Assembly: GCA_016716335.1 (NCBI GenBank)
Contig: JADJWN010000005.1
Coordinates: 186,001 to 250,000 of the forward strand
Length of the DNA: 64,000 bases
Reading direction: 5' to 3'
Source of the DNA: Saprospiraceae bacterium
GTDB lineage: Bacteria > Bacteroidota > Bacteroidia > Chitinophagales > Saprospiraceae
Below are positions 16,219 to 26,203 of the stretch, piece after piece. Both the position numbers and the translations under genes were made by a program. Each line of letters begins with the position of its first letter. The first letter of the stretch is position 1. A model generated the notes under the pieces. That model was not told the DNA's origin and did no database searches. It worked only from the letters and a program-made list of their open reading frames with translations.

Positions 16219-17621
16219 TCGAAAAGTGAAAGATTTATTCTTGTCGAGAAATAATTATTGAACTCTTCTTTGGCATTTCTTAAAAGTCCTTCTTGCAGAT
16301 ATTCTTTAATCAAAGGGAATATTTCATAGCGAATACGATTTTTCATTTCCTCTTCCGTGTCTGCAATGAAATAGCCTTGTCCCGGTTGTAGGTTTAATTC
16401 AGTGCTTGATGCATACCAGTCAAATATTTCTTGAATTCTGCTAAAATCTTCTTTGAAGAATTTTGACGGAGATTGTAATTCTGATTGTTGTATTGCTTTG
16501 GGAATTAGAGAATACCAAGCAAAGCGTCTTCTTAGAGCAAAGTCAACAACGGCTAAACTCCTGTCGGCTGTGTTCATTGTGGCAATGACAAAGAAGTTGT
16601 TAGGTAGTTTTGTTACTTTGAAATTGGGTGCAATTTCAATTTCAACATTCGCAACATCCATTTTGTGTTCGAATAGGTAAAAAACAGGTCCTAATACATT
16701 GGACAGATTAGCCCTGTTTATTTCGTCAATGATTAAAATGACCTTTTCATTTTCGTGGTTAACGGCATATTTTAAGGCCTCTGAAAAGCTGCCTAAATTT
16801 TCTTTATATCGTAGTTCTTGATTTTCTGTGTCAGGTCTGATTCCGTAAATAAAATCGGAGTAACTTGTCTCTGCGTGAAATTGAGTGAAGAAAGTTTTTG
16901 CACCTATTTTGTCTGCAACTTTTTTTGCAGTCCTTGTTTTTCCGGTTCCAGGAGGTCCTTGAAGAACTATATACTTCCTTTCATTTAAGAGAAATTTTAT
17001 TTCTTCCGTTTCATCAATGGTTTCAGTCTTCAAAAAAGGTTCTAAAGCTTCCGAAACAGCTTTTCGGTGGTCTTTATTTGAAGGCCAGTCCCGAAGCTTT
17101 GCATAACCTCCGACAAAAGCTGCGATAATTTTCTTCCCTTCCTCACTTTCAGGGTTGTCAACTATTTGGCAAGCAGGTAAAACTTTGGTGTAAGTTTTAA
17201 TAGTGTTTTTTATGTGTTGTAAGTCCAGGCTACCTGTGATTGATTTGGGTAAACTAGTCTCTATGTCTGAAAAGTCTGATTTGCAGAATCCTCTTTCGTC
17301 AGTAAGCTTTGAAAATAGTCTTCTAAGTCCTGGATAGGTCGCAAGTTCATAATCGTTTTTGAAACCACTTGAACCAATTCCAAGACATACTAACCAGGGT
17401 TTGTTTTGGTCATTTGGAAAAATCGTCAATGAAAAATCGTGAAAGGGTCCGGACGCTTCCTCTTCTGGATGAATAAAGCCAAAATAAGCTCCGTTATCTT
17501 TGAGTGCTTCCTGTCCGGTGTTGTTTCGTTCAACATATGGTTTGTTGAATTCGTTGTCTGTCTTGGCACCGAATTGTTCTGCTTTTTCTTTTATAAATTG
17601 TCTGATGTTTTCTATACTCAT
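16215..17621 (-). CDS. mcrB: McrB-family AAA+ GTPase subunit of a type IV restriction system
   Basis: A 468-residue AAA+ protein. The Walker A motif 'LQGPPGTGKTRTAKK' is at about residue 222, Walker B is 'VILIIDEINRANLSNVLGPV', and 'VIATMNTADRSLAVVDFALR' (about 348) is the McrB signature that confers GTP preference. The first 200 residues form a separate domain ('YFGFIHPEEEASGPFHDFSL') that should recognise the target DNA. It does not look like the classic 5-methylcytosine-binding DUF3578 domain of E. coli McrB, so the recognised modification may differ. It is the first gene of the mcrBC pair. No methyltransferase is adjacent, as expected for a modification-dependent system. Confidence 0.9.
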   Translation of the reverse strand: MSIENIRQFIKEKAEQFGAKTDNEFNKPYVERNNTGQEALKDNGAYFGFIHPEEEASGPFHDFSLTIFPNDQNKPWLVCLGIGSSGFKNDYELATYPGLRRLFSKLTDERGFCKSDFSDIETSLPKSITGSLDLQHIKNTIKTYTKVLPACQIVDNPESEEGKKIIAAFVGGYAKLRDWPSNKDHRKAVSEALEPFLKTETIDETEEIKFLLNERKYIVLQGPPGTGKTRTAKKVADKIGAKTFFTQFHAETSYSDFIYGIRPDTENQELRYKENLGSFSEALKYAVNHENEKVILIIDEINRANLSNVLGPVFYLFEHKMDVANVEIEIAPNFKVTKLPNNFFVIATMNTADRSLAVVDFALRRRFAWYSLIPKAIQQSELQSPSKFFKEDFSRIQEIFDWYASSTELNLQPGQGYFIADTEEEMKNRIRYEIFPLIKEYLQEGLLRNAKEEFNNYFSTRINLSLFE

Positions 17622-18000
17622 ATTCTTTGTTTGAATGTCAATTTTGTAATTCCCAATCTCGCCCTATTCCCACTACAATCATACAACACCATGGCGTTTT
17701 TTCCCAAATTTTTGTCTTTTTTTCTCATTCCGGCCCGGCTTTTTTCCTCTATGTATTAAGCTGAACGCCGGGTCCATATCTTGGGTACAGAATATTGTAT
17801 TCATGGCATAGCAACTCACCGACATCAAGTAAAGGTGTAAAGTAATCCACCAGATGGGCAGCATAGCAGTACCGTAATGTATGCAGTGTCACTTTGATGA
17901 ATATCCGGATTTATTATGGCTGTACAGTACAGATTTCATTCCCGGCAAATGCATTGAAACTCTTAAGTTCTTAAAATATGGCCGGACTCTCAGACCTTTA
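17622..18000. other. Intergenic region without a recognised gene
   Basis: About 380 bases between mqnA and mcrB. A 61-residue minus-strand frame (17679-17864) shows no domain, signal peptide or conserved motif and is not called. The mcrBC promoter should lie next to 17622, but no clear TAnnTTTG box was seen. Confidence 0.5.
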
Positions 18001-18762
18001 TTACAAAGGATTTTTCTGCAATTTCAGGCTTTCGCACTTGGTGCGGAAGAGGGCCAATGCTTCCTTGTGGGCATCATCCAGATGATAGCGGATATTCTGA
18101 CGGAAATAGGATAGGAGGTCAAGGCTTTCGCTGTTGACCTGATCTATGACTGTACTTATGTTTTCGATGCCGAATCGCAGACAGTCATTCAGTGCTTTGG
18201 CGACATCTTCAGTCACAGAGGCACGTGCTACCCATACTGCAAAAACAAAGGGCAGGCCGGTCCAGTTTTTCCATATCTGTCCCAGGTCGTATTTGTATTT
18301 AAATCTGTTTTCAGCATTGAATACCTTGTCCCCGATCATCAGCACTGCCTCCCCTATGCCGGGCTTAAAATCCTCTACAGGTATGACCTCATACTCTGGC
18401 CGCTTGCCGAAATACTGCTCCATGATCAACCTTGAGAGGAGATTGGAGGTTCTGGAGTGATTGTCAAGCCAGATTTTGCTGCAATTTTCGATGGGAATAT
18501 CAGAAAACAAGCATACGGTACGTACCTCTCCGTCACAACCGATACAAAAATCGGTGATTATTCTACCTTCCACATCATCCAGGGCACCAACAGGTACCAG
18601 TGCGATATCTACTTCTCCCGACCTGAACAATGCTGCACAGTCGGCCGGATGAGCTGGTACGGACTCAAAGTGATAAGCTGACCCGCATTTTTCAATTCCG
18701 TAGGCAAAGGGTTTGGAATTCAGATAATTTACCATTGCCAGCCTGATCGTATTTTGCCCCAC
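18001..18762 (-). CDS. mqnA: Chorismate dehydratase MqnA (futalosine pathway of menaquinone synthesis)
   Basis: A 253-residue periplasmic-binding-protein-fold enzyme. It opens with 'IRLAMVNYLNSKPFAYGIEK' and has 'GEVDIALVPVGAL' and 'SRTSNLLSRLIMEQYF', all characteristic of the MqnA/MqnD family; the first motif favours MqnA. It removes water from chorismate to give 3-[(1-carboxyvinyl)oxy]benzoate, the first committed step of the alternative menaquinone route. The gene starts 7 bases after the stop of the upstream hydrolase gene, so they are probably co-transcribed. Other futalosine-pathway genes are not in the window. Confidence 0.88.
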   Translation of the reverse strand: MGQNTIRLAMVNYLNSKPFAYGIEKCGSAYHFESVPAHPADCAALFRSGEVDIALVPVGALDDVEGRIITDFCIGCDGEVRTVCLFSDIPIENCSKIWLDNHSRTSNLLSRLIMEQYFGKRPEYEVIPVEDFKPGIGEAVLMIGDKVFNAENRFKYKYDLGQIWKNWTGLPFVFAVWVARASVTEDVAKALNDCLRFGIENISTVIDQVNSESLDLLSYFRQNIRYHLDDAHKEALALFRTKCESLKLQKNPL

Positions 18763-18769
18763 TTTTCTT

Positions 18770-19708
18770 TTATTTAGCTGTTGTTTGAATGAATAAGGGT
18801 TTGAATCCGGACATCTGCATTCTGACTTTACTTCTCACCATCGGACTGCTGTAATAATACCGGTGCAGACTCAATCGGCCTGCCATGGTCTCATCATCAT
18901 CCATCTCTGATACATCCACCAGTATCACATTCTGATGATTGCATACAGATGCATCTTCCGGCCCAAATATACCCATTCTTTTGTAGGGTACAAAAACATT
19001 TGCCATAGCAAGAGTGCGGTCATTGAGATTCCGGTATATGATGATTTCCTTGCTTATGTCCGGAATGTATTTCCACCTGTCATTGAAAATGTCATTTTCC
19101 ACATCGGCAGCCATCAGAAATATCTGGCCAAACTTTATGTCGCGGCAGGCAATATGATCCTGAAGGCCGGAAAATACACCTTCCAGTACCCTGTTGCCCA
19201 TAGAGTGACAGATAAAGCTGAACTGAATTTCAAGGTCGTTGTCTTTGCAGTATTCATGCAGTTCGCTGATTAATGCGGCAAATGCCTTACCCTTTTCGAT
19301 AGCCACAGGACGGCTTTTTTTATAGTCGGCAGGCGCACTCCATTGGAGGGATATCACCATACCGTAAGGAGAGTCTTCACGGTCAAAGTACTCCTTCTGC
19401 AGTACATAGCTGCTCTTTTTCACATGATACGGATTGTCAGCCATATATCCATGTATGTGAAACAATACTGCCTTTTTGCCCTCGGGCAGATTTCTGATAC
19501 CTGATTTTACTGACTCTTTCCATAGGGATAGATCTTCCACTGCCATTTTTTCGAGTGCTTTGTTTTCATACTGAAAAACCCCCGCTTTGACAGAAAAATC
19601 AGAAGGATCAGACCCTTTGATATAATAATAGTAATGGCTGGTAGCTGTGGGAATACTTCGACCCACGGAGAGTATTGCCAGAAATCCGGTCAGCCAGAAT
19701 ACGATCAT
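18770..19708 (-). CDS. Secreted alpha/beta hydrolase (DUF900-like)
   Basis: A 312-residue alpha/beta hydrolase. The N terminus is hydrophobic ('MIVFWLTGFLAILSVG'), indicating export or membrane anchoring. The nucleophile elbow is 'FICHSMGNRVLEGVF' (G-x-S-x-G replaced by C-H-S-M-G), and 'AVLFHIHGYMADNP' supplies the oxyanion-hole region. This resembles DUF900-type esterase/lipase-like proteins of Bacteroidota. Substrate unknown. It lies directly upstream of mqnA on the same strand (7-base gap). Confidence 0.75.
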   Translation of the reverse strand: MIVFWLTGFLAILSVGRSIPTATSHYYYYIKGSDPSDFSVKAGVFQYENKALEKMAVEDLSLWKESVKSGIRNLPEGKKAVLFHIHGYMADNPYHVKKSSYVLQKEYFDREDSPYGMVISLQWSAPADYKKSRPVAIEKGKAFAALISELHEYCKDNDLEIQFSFICHSMGNRVLEGVFSGLQDHIACRDIKFGQIFLMAADVENDIFNDRWKYIPDISKEIIIYRNLNDRTLAMANVFVPYKRMGIFGPEDASVCNHQNVILVDVSEMDDDETMAGRLSLHRYYYSSPMVRSKVRMQMSGFKPLFIQTTAK

Positions 19709-19858
19709 ATCTGCATGAATTAACGTAGCCCTAACTCCCGAAATGCCGATAAAGTTGACGAAAATACGCTAATACAATGTTAATCTAGAGATCTTGTTTC
19801 CCGGACTTTATTCGTCACGAAACTGTACAAAGCTGATGCAGACAGCTAACTGATTGGA

Positions 19859-22800
19859 TTACAATTTTACAAATCTGATACTGTATTGCTGTCTGTCAGT
19901 AATCCACCTCAATATGTAGCTGCCCGAAGTCAGCGTGCTGATATCCAGTGTCTGAAGTCCGGCCTGTACTTTCTGACTTTGAAGCAATTTTCCATCAAGG
20001 CCCGTAATCCGTATATACCCATCTTGTGGAAGCTCCAGATTCAGGGTATGATTGGCTGGGTTGGGGAATAATCTGACCTGCGTATATGATATATCATCGG
20101 TACCCGTAATTTCTACTCTGACACAATTTGTGCTGAAGACACATCCTTTAAAGAGGATATCCACTGCATATTCTCCGCTCTCATTCACCATAAAAACTGC
20201 CTGATTTGGTGCTGACAAAATAGAATCCGGTCTGCTGCAATTATACCATCTGTACTCCAACCCATCCTGAGCAAACACAGATAACAGATTACCATCCACA
20301 GTAATTGCTGTATCCACCTCTATTAAATGCACTACAATTCTGGAAATACTATCACAACCCAACGAACTTATCATTGTATCCAGGTGAACTCCATTTCCGT
20401 AAAAAACCTGATTGCCCAGAATGACAGAATCACCTTTACAGATTTCTATATATCCCTCTGTGCGAATGACAGGAATGACTCTAAGGTCTAATGTAACGAT
20501 ACTGTCACATCCGTTTTCACCCGATAATGTGATATAATAGAGCCCGGAACTGCTAAATGCTACATTGCCAACAGTATAAAGCTCTCCTTCACATATACTC
20601 GTCTCAATAAATGATGCAGGTTCGGAAATGTAAATAGTGGTGGTCACCATACTCAGACATCCATTTGCATTAAGCAAAGTATCAAGATATACCCCTGATT
20701 GATTATAAGTATTATTTCCAATGGTGATACTGTCTCCTTTACATAATGTGATTTCCTGAGAGAATACAGTGGTATGCCAGGATAAAGTGGTGCTAACGAT
20801 GCTGTCACAGCCCGTCTGCAATGATAATAAAGTATCGGAGTACACTCCCGGCTCAAAATACACACTATTTCCCACAAATATTGAATCACCGGGACATATG
20901 ATGACCGGATTCTCAACCATGGAGACAGGCAGGAAGGTCAGATTTGTTATCACAATGCTGTCACAACCTGCTGACCCTTGAAAAATATTCATATATGTAC
21001 CTTCGGCATTGTATGTACTGTCACCTATCATGATACTATTGCCGGGACAGATGGAGATATGTTGTTCAAATATGGTTTCCAGAACGGAGAGATGGGTGAT
21101 AACCAAACTATCACAGCCATTTAGGGCAGCCAAAGTATCTGTGTAAATTCCGGGCTCAGAGTAAGTTTTACCATTCACTGTCCAGGAATCTCCTTTGCAT
21201 ATTTCGGCAAAAATCTCAAATGGTTCAGGTACGGGAAGGACTGTCAGCGTGGTACGAATGATACTGTCACAACCAAACACTGTCTGGAAAGTATCCAGAT
21301 AAATGCCCGTAGCGCTGTAAATACTGTTTCCAACGGTAATACTTTCGCCTGAACACAGGGTATATTCCTGTGCCGATTGGAATACATCATACTTCACAAT
21401 AGTCGTTTGTACTATACTGTCACAACCAGTCTGTGATATAAGTGTATCCAGATAAATGCCCGGTAGCGTATAAACTTTGTCACCAATGCTAAAACTTTCA
21501 TCTCCACATAAAGTGATTTCCTGAAAATGGTTTTTGGGAACTACATAAAGATGGGTGATCAGAAAATCTTCACATCCCTGCTCCGAGATCATACTCAGTG
21601 TATAAGTACCGGTCTGAGTAAATACCTGATCACCTATAAAAAAACTATCACCTTCACAGATGGTAATATCCTGAGTAGTTACAACGGATGGTATTACCGT
21701 GAGGTAGGCAATATAAGTACTGTCACAGCCGGATTCGGCTTCATAAGTAAACCTGTATATGCCGGGATTGGTCAAGTACTGACCTTGCACCAATATACTA
21801 TCACCATGACAAATAGTATCATAACTCACAAAGCTGAATGAGGGCGGTACCAAAAGTTCTGTTACAATCACAGAATCGCAGCCATAAGGCGTGGGCAGAC
21901 TGTCAATATACACACCGGTAGTATTGTAAATATTATCACCCACCGATATACTTCCTCCTTCGCATATTATGGCATTCAGATAATTGAGCGTATCAGTAAA
22001 AACCCTTATATCTGCCCGGTGGCAGATGGGTTCTTCAATACATCCTCCTGTGCCTTTGATGTAATATGTCACACTTTGAGTCAGTCTAAGATCTATGAAG
22101 TCCCCGCTTGCAAAGGTGATGGAATTGCAGTCATTACGTTGCCAGGACCATTGTGAAGCTCCATTGAGATAGCCTTCCATAATCTGTACTATGCCACGAT
22201 CCCCCGAGCATATTACCGGCTTCAGTACCCTCAATTCCTTCAGGTAAGGATTGACACAAATAGATATGTTCAACATGAATGCATCCAATCCTCCGGTAGA
22301 AATAATATTAATCACAGCTTGTGAAGGATCAAAATCTACGATGGCACCAAATGCCCCTACTGAAATAAGCTCTCCGTTATTTTTGAGTGCGAAGTCATTG
22401 ATTTGTTCATTAGCCATACCGCCGATTCTGAAATGATCATTGTATGTGCCATCCTGATTTAAAACCAGATAAAACATATCATCTCCTCCTGCTGACACAA
22501 TCCGGCTGTTCAAGGGGTTGCTAAAATCTGTTACCATAGAATCCCTGAACATCCCCCCCAGAAATATAATCCCGTTACTGTTGGTAACTATTGTTCTGCC
22601 GGCATCATTGGAAGGACTGCCCCAGGATTTTACCCAGATAAATGCACCATCTCTGTTCAGTTTTAATAAAAAAACATCCCCTGATCCATTGGATATTACC
22701 AATCCTTCGGACTGCCCGGGGTTGAAGTTCACATTATTTGAAAATCTGCCGGTTATCAGCAGGTTGCCCTCGTGATCCAGATGTACTGCATTTCCGTTGT

Positions 22801-23689
22801 CCAAACCCGGACCACCATAAGTACTTACCCACATGACCTTACCATCACCACTCAACTTGACCACATAAATATCTGAGAGACCTGCCGATCCTATTACTAT
22901 GGGTTCCTGCTCAGTAATGAACGACAGCGTATTTCTGTAATCTCCTGTAAGGAAAACTGCACCGTCAGTATCAACAGTCTGATGATGTATATTTACGTTT
23001 TCGGCATTGCCAAAATTCTTTGCCCATACAGGAACACCTCCAAAAGTAAATCTGCCCGTAAATACATCAGGACTTTGCCCGGCATCCATAATAAATGGCC
23101 CTGATCCTGAAAAAATTTCTAATACACCCTCAAAATTTCCGGATACTACGATTTGGCTGCCGGGTACTATGCTCAGCACTTTTGGTACAACATTTAGGCT
23201 GCTTTCAAGCTTGAAGTGACTTATAAGATGACCATCTGAGCTTATCCGTAAGATAAAACCGGCGGTTTTATTGGTTACTGCCATTACAAACTGTCCATCA
23301 TAAAAAAGACTGTCCTGAAATGACCCTGTGACAAATACATTTCCCAAATGGTCGGCAACTAAATCATACCCTGTATCATTCCCTTTTCCACCTATTTTTT
23401 TTGCCCAGAGTATCGCTCCCAATGATGTACTTTTTCTTAATATCATATCCGTACTTCCGGAGGAATTAAAACTCAGCTCATTATTAACACTTGTATTACC
23501 TTGAAAATTTGTGAGATCAAAAATGTTTTCTTGCGAATCCAGAGCTACAGCCACCCCATTTTCTGCAGTCAAGCCACCGATTTTATAAATCCAGTTGAGC
23601 TTTTGTGCACCGCAGATATGGCCGTTCATTACAATCAATAAAACGGTTAGCCCCAATCCTTTGTAGAAGATATCGAATGATTTGATCAT
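19859..23689 (-). CDS. T9SS-secreted protein with SBBP propeller repeats and 11 cysteine repeats
   Basis: A 1276-residue exported protein. A signal peptide at residues 1-29 is followed by SBBP-type beta-propeller repeats (about 35-470; recurrent 'DSQENIF', 'DHLGNVFVTGSF', 'DHEGNLLITGRF'). Then come 11 tandem repeats of about 50 residues (about 563-1126) with a consensus of Ile-Cys-x-Gly-Asp-Ser, Gly-x-x-x-Tyr, Gly-x-Tyr-x-Asp-Thr-Leu, Gly-Cys-Asp-Ser-Ile-Val. Each repeat has two Cys, probably one disulfide. The C terminus ('LFPNPANHTLNLELPQDG' to 'SIRFVKL') is a type A T9SS sorting domain. It probably forms a long surface stalk or adhesin. No partner gene is evident. Confidence 0.88.
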   Translation of the reverse strand: MIKSFDIFYKGLGLTVLLIVMNGHICGAQKLNWIYKIGGLTAENGVAVALDSQENIFDLTNFQGNTSVNNELSFNSSGSTDMILRKSTSLGAILWAKKIGGKGNDTGYDLVADHLGNVFVTGSFQDSLFYDGQFVMAVTNKTAGFILRISSDGHLISHFKLESSLNVVPKVLSIVPGSQIVVSGNFEGVLEIFSGSGPFIMDAGQSPDVFTGRFTFGGVPVWAKNFGNAENVNIHHQTVDTDGAVFLTGDYRNTLSFITEQEPIVIGSAGLSDIYVVKLSGDGKVMWVSTYGGPGLDNGNAVHLDHEGNLLITGRFSNNVNFNPGQSEGLVISNGSGDVFLLKLNRDGAFIWVKSWGSPSNDAGRTIVTNSNGIIFLGGMFRDSMVTDFSNPLNSRIVSAGGDDMFYLVLNQDGTYNDHFRIGGMANEQINDFALKNNGELISVGAFGAIVDFDPSQAVINIISTGGLDAFMLNISICVNPYLKELRVLKPVICSGDRGIVQIMEGYLNGASQWSWQRNDCNSITFASGDFIDLRLTQSVTYYIKGTGGCIEEPICHRADIRVFTDTLNYLNAIICEGGSISVGDNIYNTTGVYIDSLPTPYGCDSVIVTELLVPPSFSFVSYDTICHGDSILVQGQYLTNPGIYRFTYEAESGCDSTYIAYLTVIPSVVTTQDITICEGDSFFIGDQVFTQTGTYTLSMISEQGCEDFLITHLYVVPKNHFQEITLCGDESFSIGDKVYTLPGIYLDTLISQTGCDSIVQTTIVKYDVFQSAQEYTLCSGESITVGNSIYSATGIYLDTFQTVFGCDSIIRTTLTVLPVPEPFEIFAEICKGDSWTVNGKTYSEPGIYTDTLAALNGCDSLVITHLSVLETIFEQHISICPGNSIMIGDSTYNAEGTYMNIFQGSAGCDSIVITNLTFLPVSMVENPVIICPGDSIFVGNSVYFEPGVYSDTLLSLQTGCDSIVSTTLSWHTTVFSQEITLCKGDSITIGNNTYNQSGVYLDTLLNANGCLSMVTTTIYISEPASFIETSICEGELYTVGNVAFSSSGLYYITLSGENGCDSIVTLDLRVIPVIRTEGYIEICKGDSVILGNQVFYGNGVHLDTMISSLGCDSISRIVVHLIEVDTAITVDGNLLSVFAQDGLEYRWYNCSRPDSILSAPNQAVFMVNESGEYAVDILFKGCVFSTNCVRVEITGTDDISYTQVRLFPNPANHTLNLELPQDGYIRITGLDGKLLQSQKVQAGLQTLDISTLTSGSYILRWITDRQQYSIRFVKL
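20330..22000 (-). repeat. Eleven protein-level tandem repeats of about 150 bp each
   Basis: Within the large T9SS gene, 11 consecutive segments encode the same 50-residue pattern. The frame is kept and the DNA copies have diverged considerably, so this is an old coding repeat rather than a recent DNA amplification. The phrase encoding Gly-Cys-Asp-Ser-Ile (complement of 'atactgtcacaacc' variants) recurs roughly every 150 bases. Confidence 0.85.
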
Positions 23690-23804
23690 CGCTTCAAATT
23701 TTTATTTATACCTGATTCGACAAATTAATTGTATATCCAAATTTGTGCCGTATTTTGATTTTTCGCCCGATTTTGTCTATTATTGTCCAAAATTAATGTG
23801 CTTT

Positions 23805-24704
23805 ATGAAATATTTAATGTCGGCTATTTGTCTGATTTTCACTTTACAAGCTGTTTCGCAAGGGTGCAGCGATGCGGGATTTTGTACGGTCAATGCACTT
23901 AAGCCAGGTATGCATCGGGAAGCCTCCGTGTACAAAAATCATTTCAGGGCTGGTGCAGGCGTTGGAAAGGCTGATTTTGACATCAATATTTTTACCTCTT
24001 TCATAGAATACGGAAGGCAGCTGAGTGATAAAATGAGTTTTGATATACGGCTCACTGCCATGAGCCAAAGCGGCAATGATATCAGTAAATTCGGAATCGG
24101 GGATGTCTATCTGAATACTTCCTATACCCTGCAGGAAAAATTAAACCTGATGGCAGGATTGAAAGTGCCCCTGAACAGTGCAGACCGTATCCACAACCTC
24201 TTGCCACTGCCAATGGATTATCAGTCCAGTCTGGGTACATTTGACCTGATCTTGGGAGCCTCTGCTATGGTTTCGGGTATAAGCCTCAGCCTGGCACTGC
24301 AACAGCCCCTCAGTCAGAATAAAAATACATTTAATCCTGGCCTTTATCCGGCAGCTTCTACATTAAGGGAATTTCCCAATACCCGCAATTTTGTCCGGAG
24401 TGGTGATGTACTTCTCAGAGCAGCATATCCGATAGCTTTGGGTGATAAATTCAAAATCACTCCAGGATTATTGCCCATATATCATTTGTCCAACGATAAA
24501 TATACCGATACAGACGGTGTGCAGAAAGAGATTACCGGTTCGCAGGGGCTCACCCTCAATACCAATGTTTTTCTGGATTATGGTTTTTCGGATAAGAGTT
24601 TTATCCAGCTGGGTTTGGGTATGCCATTGGTGGTACGTGAGACCAGACCAGACGGGCTTACCCGGGCATTTGTGGCAAGTCTGGAGTTTACCAGGAGATT
24701 TTAG
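23805..24704 (+). CDS. Outer-membrane beta-barrel protein
   Basis: A signal peptide ('MKYLMSAICLIFTLQAVSQ') precedes about 280 residues of alternating amphipathic strands ending in Phe ('FVASLEFTRRF'), the usual outer-membrane insertion signal. The longer frame starting at 23682 would overlap the divergent neighbour and bury the signal peptide, so ATG 23805 is preferred. The N-terminal mature part has two Cys ('GCSDAGFC'). It resembles the porin/transporter-like barrels of Bacteroidota, but the substrate is unknown. It is convergent with the next gene and divergent from the T9SS protein. Confidence 0.75.
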   Translation: MKYLMSAICLIFTLQAVSQGCSDAGFCTVNALKPGMHREASVYKNHFRAGAGVGKADFDINIFTSFIEYGRQLSDKMSFDIRLTAMSQSGNDISKFGIGDVYLNTSYTLQEKLNLMAGLKVPLNSADRIHNLLPLPMDYQSSLGTFDLILGASAMVSGISLSLALQQPLSQNKNTFNPGLYPAASTLREFPNTRNFVRSGDVLLRAAYPIALGDKFKITPGLLPIYHLSNDKYTDTDGVQKEITGSQGLTLNTNVFLDYGFSDKSFIQLGLGMPLVVRETRPDGLTRAFVASLEFTRRF

Positions 24705-24732
24705 CAGACTATTGCCCGCACAGGAGCTCAGG

Positions 24733-26052
24733 TTATTTCTCAAATTCGATAGTGTAGGTGGACATATACCTGCCAAGATTTGAGTATTTGAAAAACAGTC
24801 TGGCTTTTTTACCCAACCGGAGACAGGTATATTTCTGAGCAATATCCTCAGGTGTATTCATGGGTTGCAGTGACGGATACCACAGTATATGGCCGGGTTT
24901 TTCTACCAGCAACTGAGGTTTTGTCCACGCTTGAGAATGATTTGCATGGCCGAGGTCTTTATGAGGATTGAAGGAAATATACAGCGAAGATCCCTTCCAG
25001 GAGGTACCTGTCACCTTGCCCATCAGCATCACCCAGCAATTGAGATAGGTATTCCAGCTTACGGAAGGCCCCCAATGAAATCCTCCTTCAGGCGATGATG
25101 CCGGTCCGCCTCCCTCGGATATAGGAATCTGCAGACTGGCTACAGGCACGCCCACACTGTCCCACGCTACATCAAAAGCCTTACCGCCCCACCTTTTGGC
25201 CTTACCCTGCGGATTGTCCAGATCGGAGATTCTGATTCTGGCTACACTGATACACTGACCTGACCACTCCTTGGCTCTGTCATAACTCACCGAATCATAC
25301 ACTCCCGGATATCCGTACTCTCCGTAAAACAAGTACAGGTAATCTCCTACAGCTACTGCAGAGGGATCGCCTACGCCTCCCGCAAATGTCTCAGAGGTAT
25401 TGTGGGGTTTCAGGATCATTCTGGGCTGCTTGTCCTCCAGAAAGAGCCCTTTATTCTCCCAACTTCGACCACCATCTGTAGATTTCATTACACCTATACG
25501 GCATACTGCGGCCGGTGACTCCGGTCCTGTAAGCCCACGGGGCCAGCGGTAATCTATATAGCCTTCGCCTGTGATGCTGTCGTACGGCAGGGTCATTGGA
25601 TAGTTTTCATTGTGATAAATGGCATACAGGGTTTTGCCGGTGGGATCTCCTTCATATTGATATACCGTCTCAAACCATACTGCACCATGCAGTCCTGCTG
25701 TGCCAACCGGTGCATTTTTGGGCATAGCCGGGGCTGTGAATGCGGAAGCCGGTGCACTGAATGCTTCATCTGCATGGCGGCCATCGGCAAATTTTAGGTC
25801 TTCGGCATCTCCCCACAGAGGGTCTTCTCCGTATTTGCCAGGAAAAATCCGGAATGTATCCGCTATCCAGACCTCTGCCATATTGCAATCCACAAAATTA
25901 TTGAAATGAAAAGTATCGGTTTCAGTCAGTGTAAAGGTTGGGATTTTCCATCCTTCAGGGAACAACGGCATCTCTTGTTCTTCTTTGCAGGCACTCCAGA
26001 AAAGTATCGTGAAAAGTGTCAAAACAATTAAATAATGAAGGCGCTGTGACAT
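24733..26052 (-). CDS. Lipoprotein with beta-propeller (DUF4185/sialidase-like) domain
   Basis: A 439-residue lipoprotein. The lipobox is visible in 'LFTILFWSACKEEQE' (Cys about residue 22). The body contains an Asp-box-like 'KSTDGGRSWENKG' and 'GVGDPSAVAVGDYLYLFYGE', typical of five-bladed propellers related to glycoside hydrolase 43/DUF4185 proteins. Such proteins often bind or cut extracellular glycans; the activity here is not provable. A TATTTTTG box at 26070-26077 (minus strand) lies about 20 bases before the start and may be its -7 element. Confidence 0.7.
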   Translation of the reverse strand: MSQRLHYLIVLTLFTILFWSACKEEQEMPLFPEGWKIPTFTLTETDTFHFNNFVDCNMAEVWIADTFRIFPGKYGEDPLWGDAEDLKFADGRHADEAFSAPASAFTAPAMPKNAPVGTAGLHGAVWFETVYQYEGDPTGKTLYAIYHNENYPMTLPYDSITGEGYIDYRWPRGLTGPESPAAVCRIGVMKSTDGGRSWENKGLFLEDKQPRMILKPHNTSETFAGGVGDPSAVAVGDYLYLFYGEYGYPGVYDSVSYDRAKEWSGQCISVARIRISDLDNPQGKAKRWGGKAFDVAWDSVGVPVASLQIPISEGGGPASSPEGGFHWGPSVSWNTYLNCWVMLMGKVTGTSWKGSSLYISFNPHKDLGHANHSQAWTKPQLLVEKPGHILWYPSLQPMNTPEDIAQKYTCLRLGKKARLFFKYSNLGRYMSTYTIEFEK

Positions 26053-26138
26053 ATCCTGATTATTTTGACCAAAAATAACGGCTGTTGGAATCAGAATCTA
26101 ATGCTTTGACAAAAATCTGAAAAAGCAGGCCGAAATTT

Positions 26139-26178
26139 TTAAAAATAAAAGCCCCGGACATAATTCATGCCGGAGCTC
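26139..26178 (-). terminator. Probable rho-independent terminator of pnp
   Basis: The inverted repeat GCCCCGG...CCGGAGC (26151-26157 and 26170-26176, one mismatch) is followed on the minus strand by CTTTTATTTTT. It lies 28 bases after the pnp stop codon. Confidence 0.65.
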
Positions 26179-26203
26179 ATAATATTGTACAGGATTGAAT
26201 CTC

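Noticed and set aside
17679..17864. 61-residue minus-strand frame between mqnA and mcrB
   Set aside because: No conserved feature or promoter; not supported.
20330..22000. Regularly spaced similar DNA segments, considered as a CRISPR array
   Set aside because: The period is about 150 bases, copies differ, and they keep one reading frame encoding a protein repeat; no constant repeat with unique spacers.
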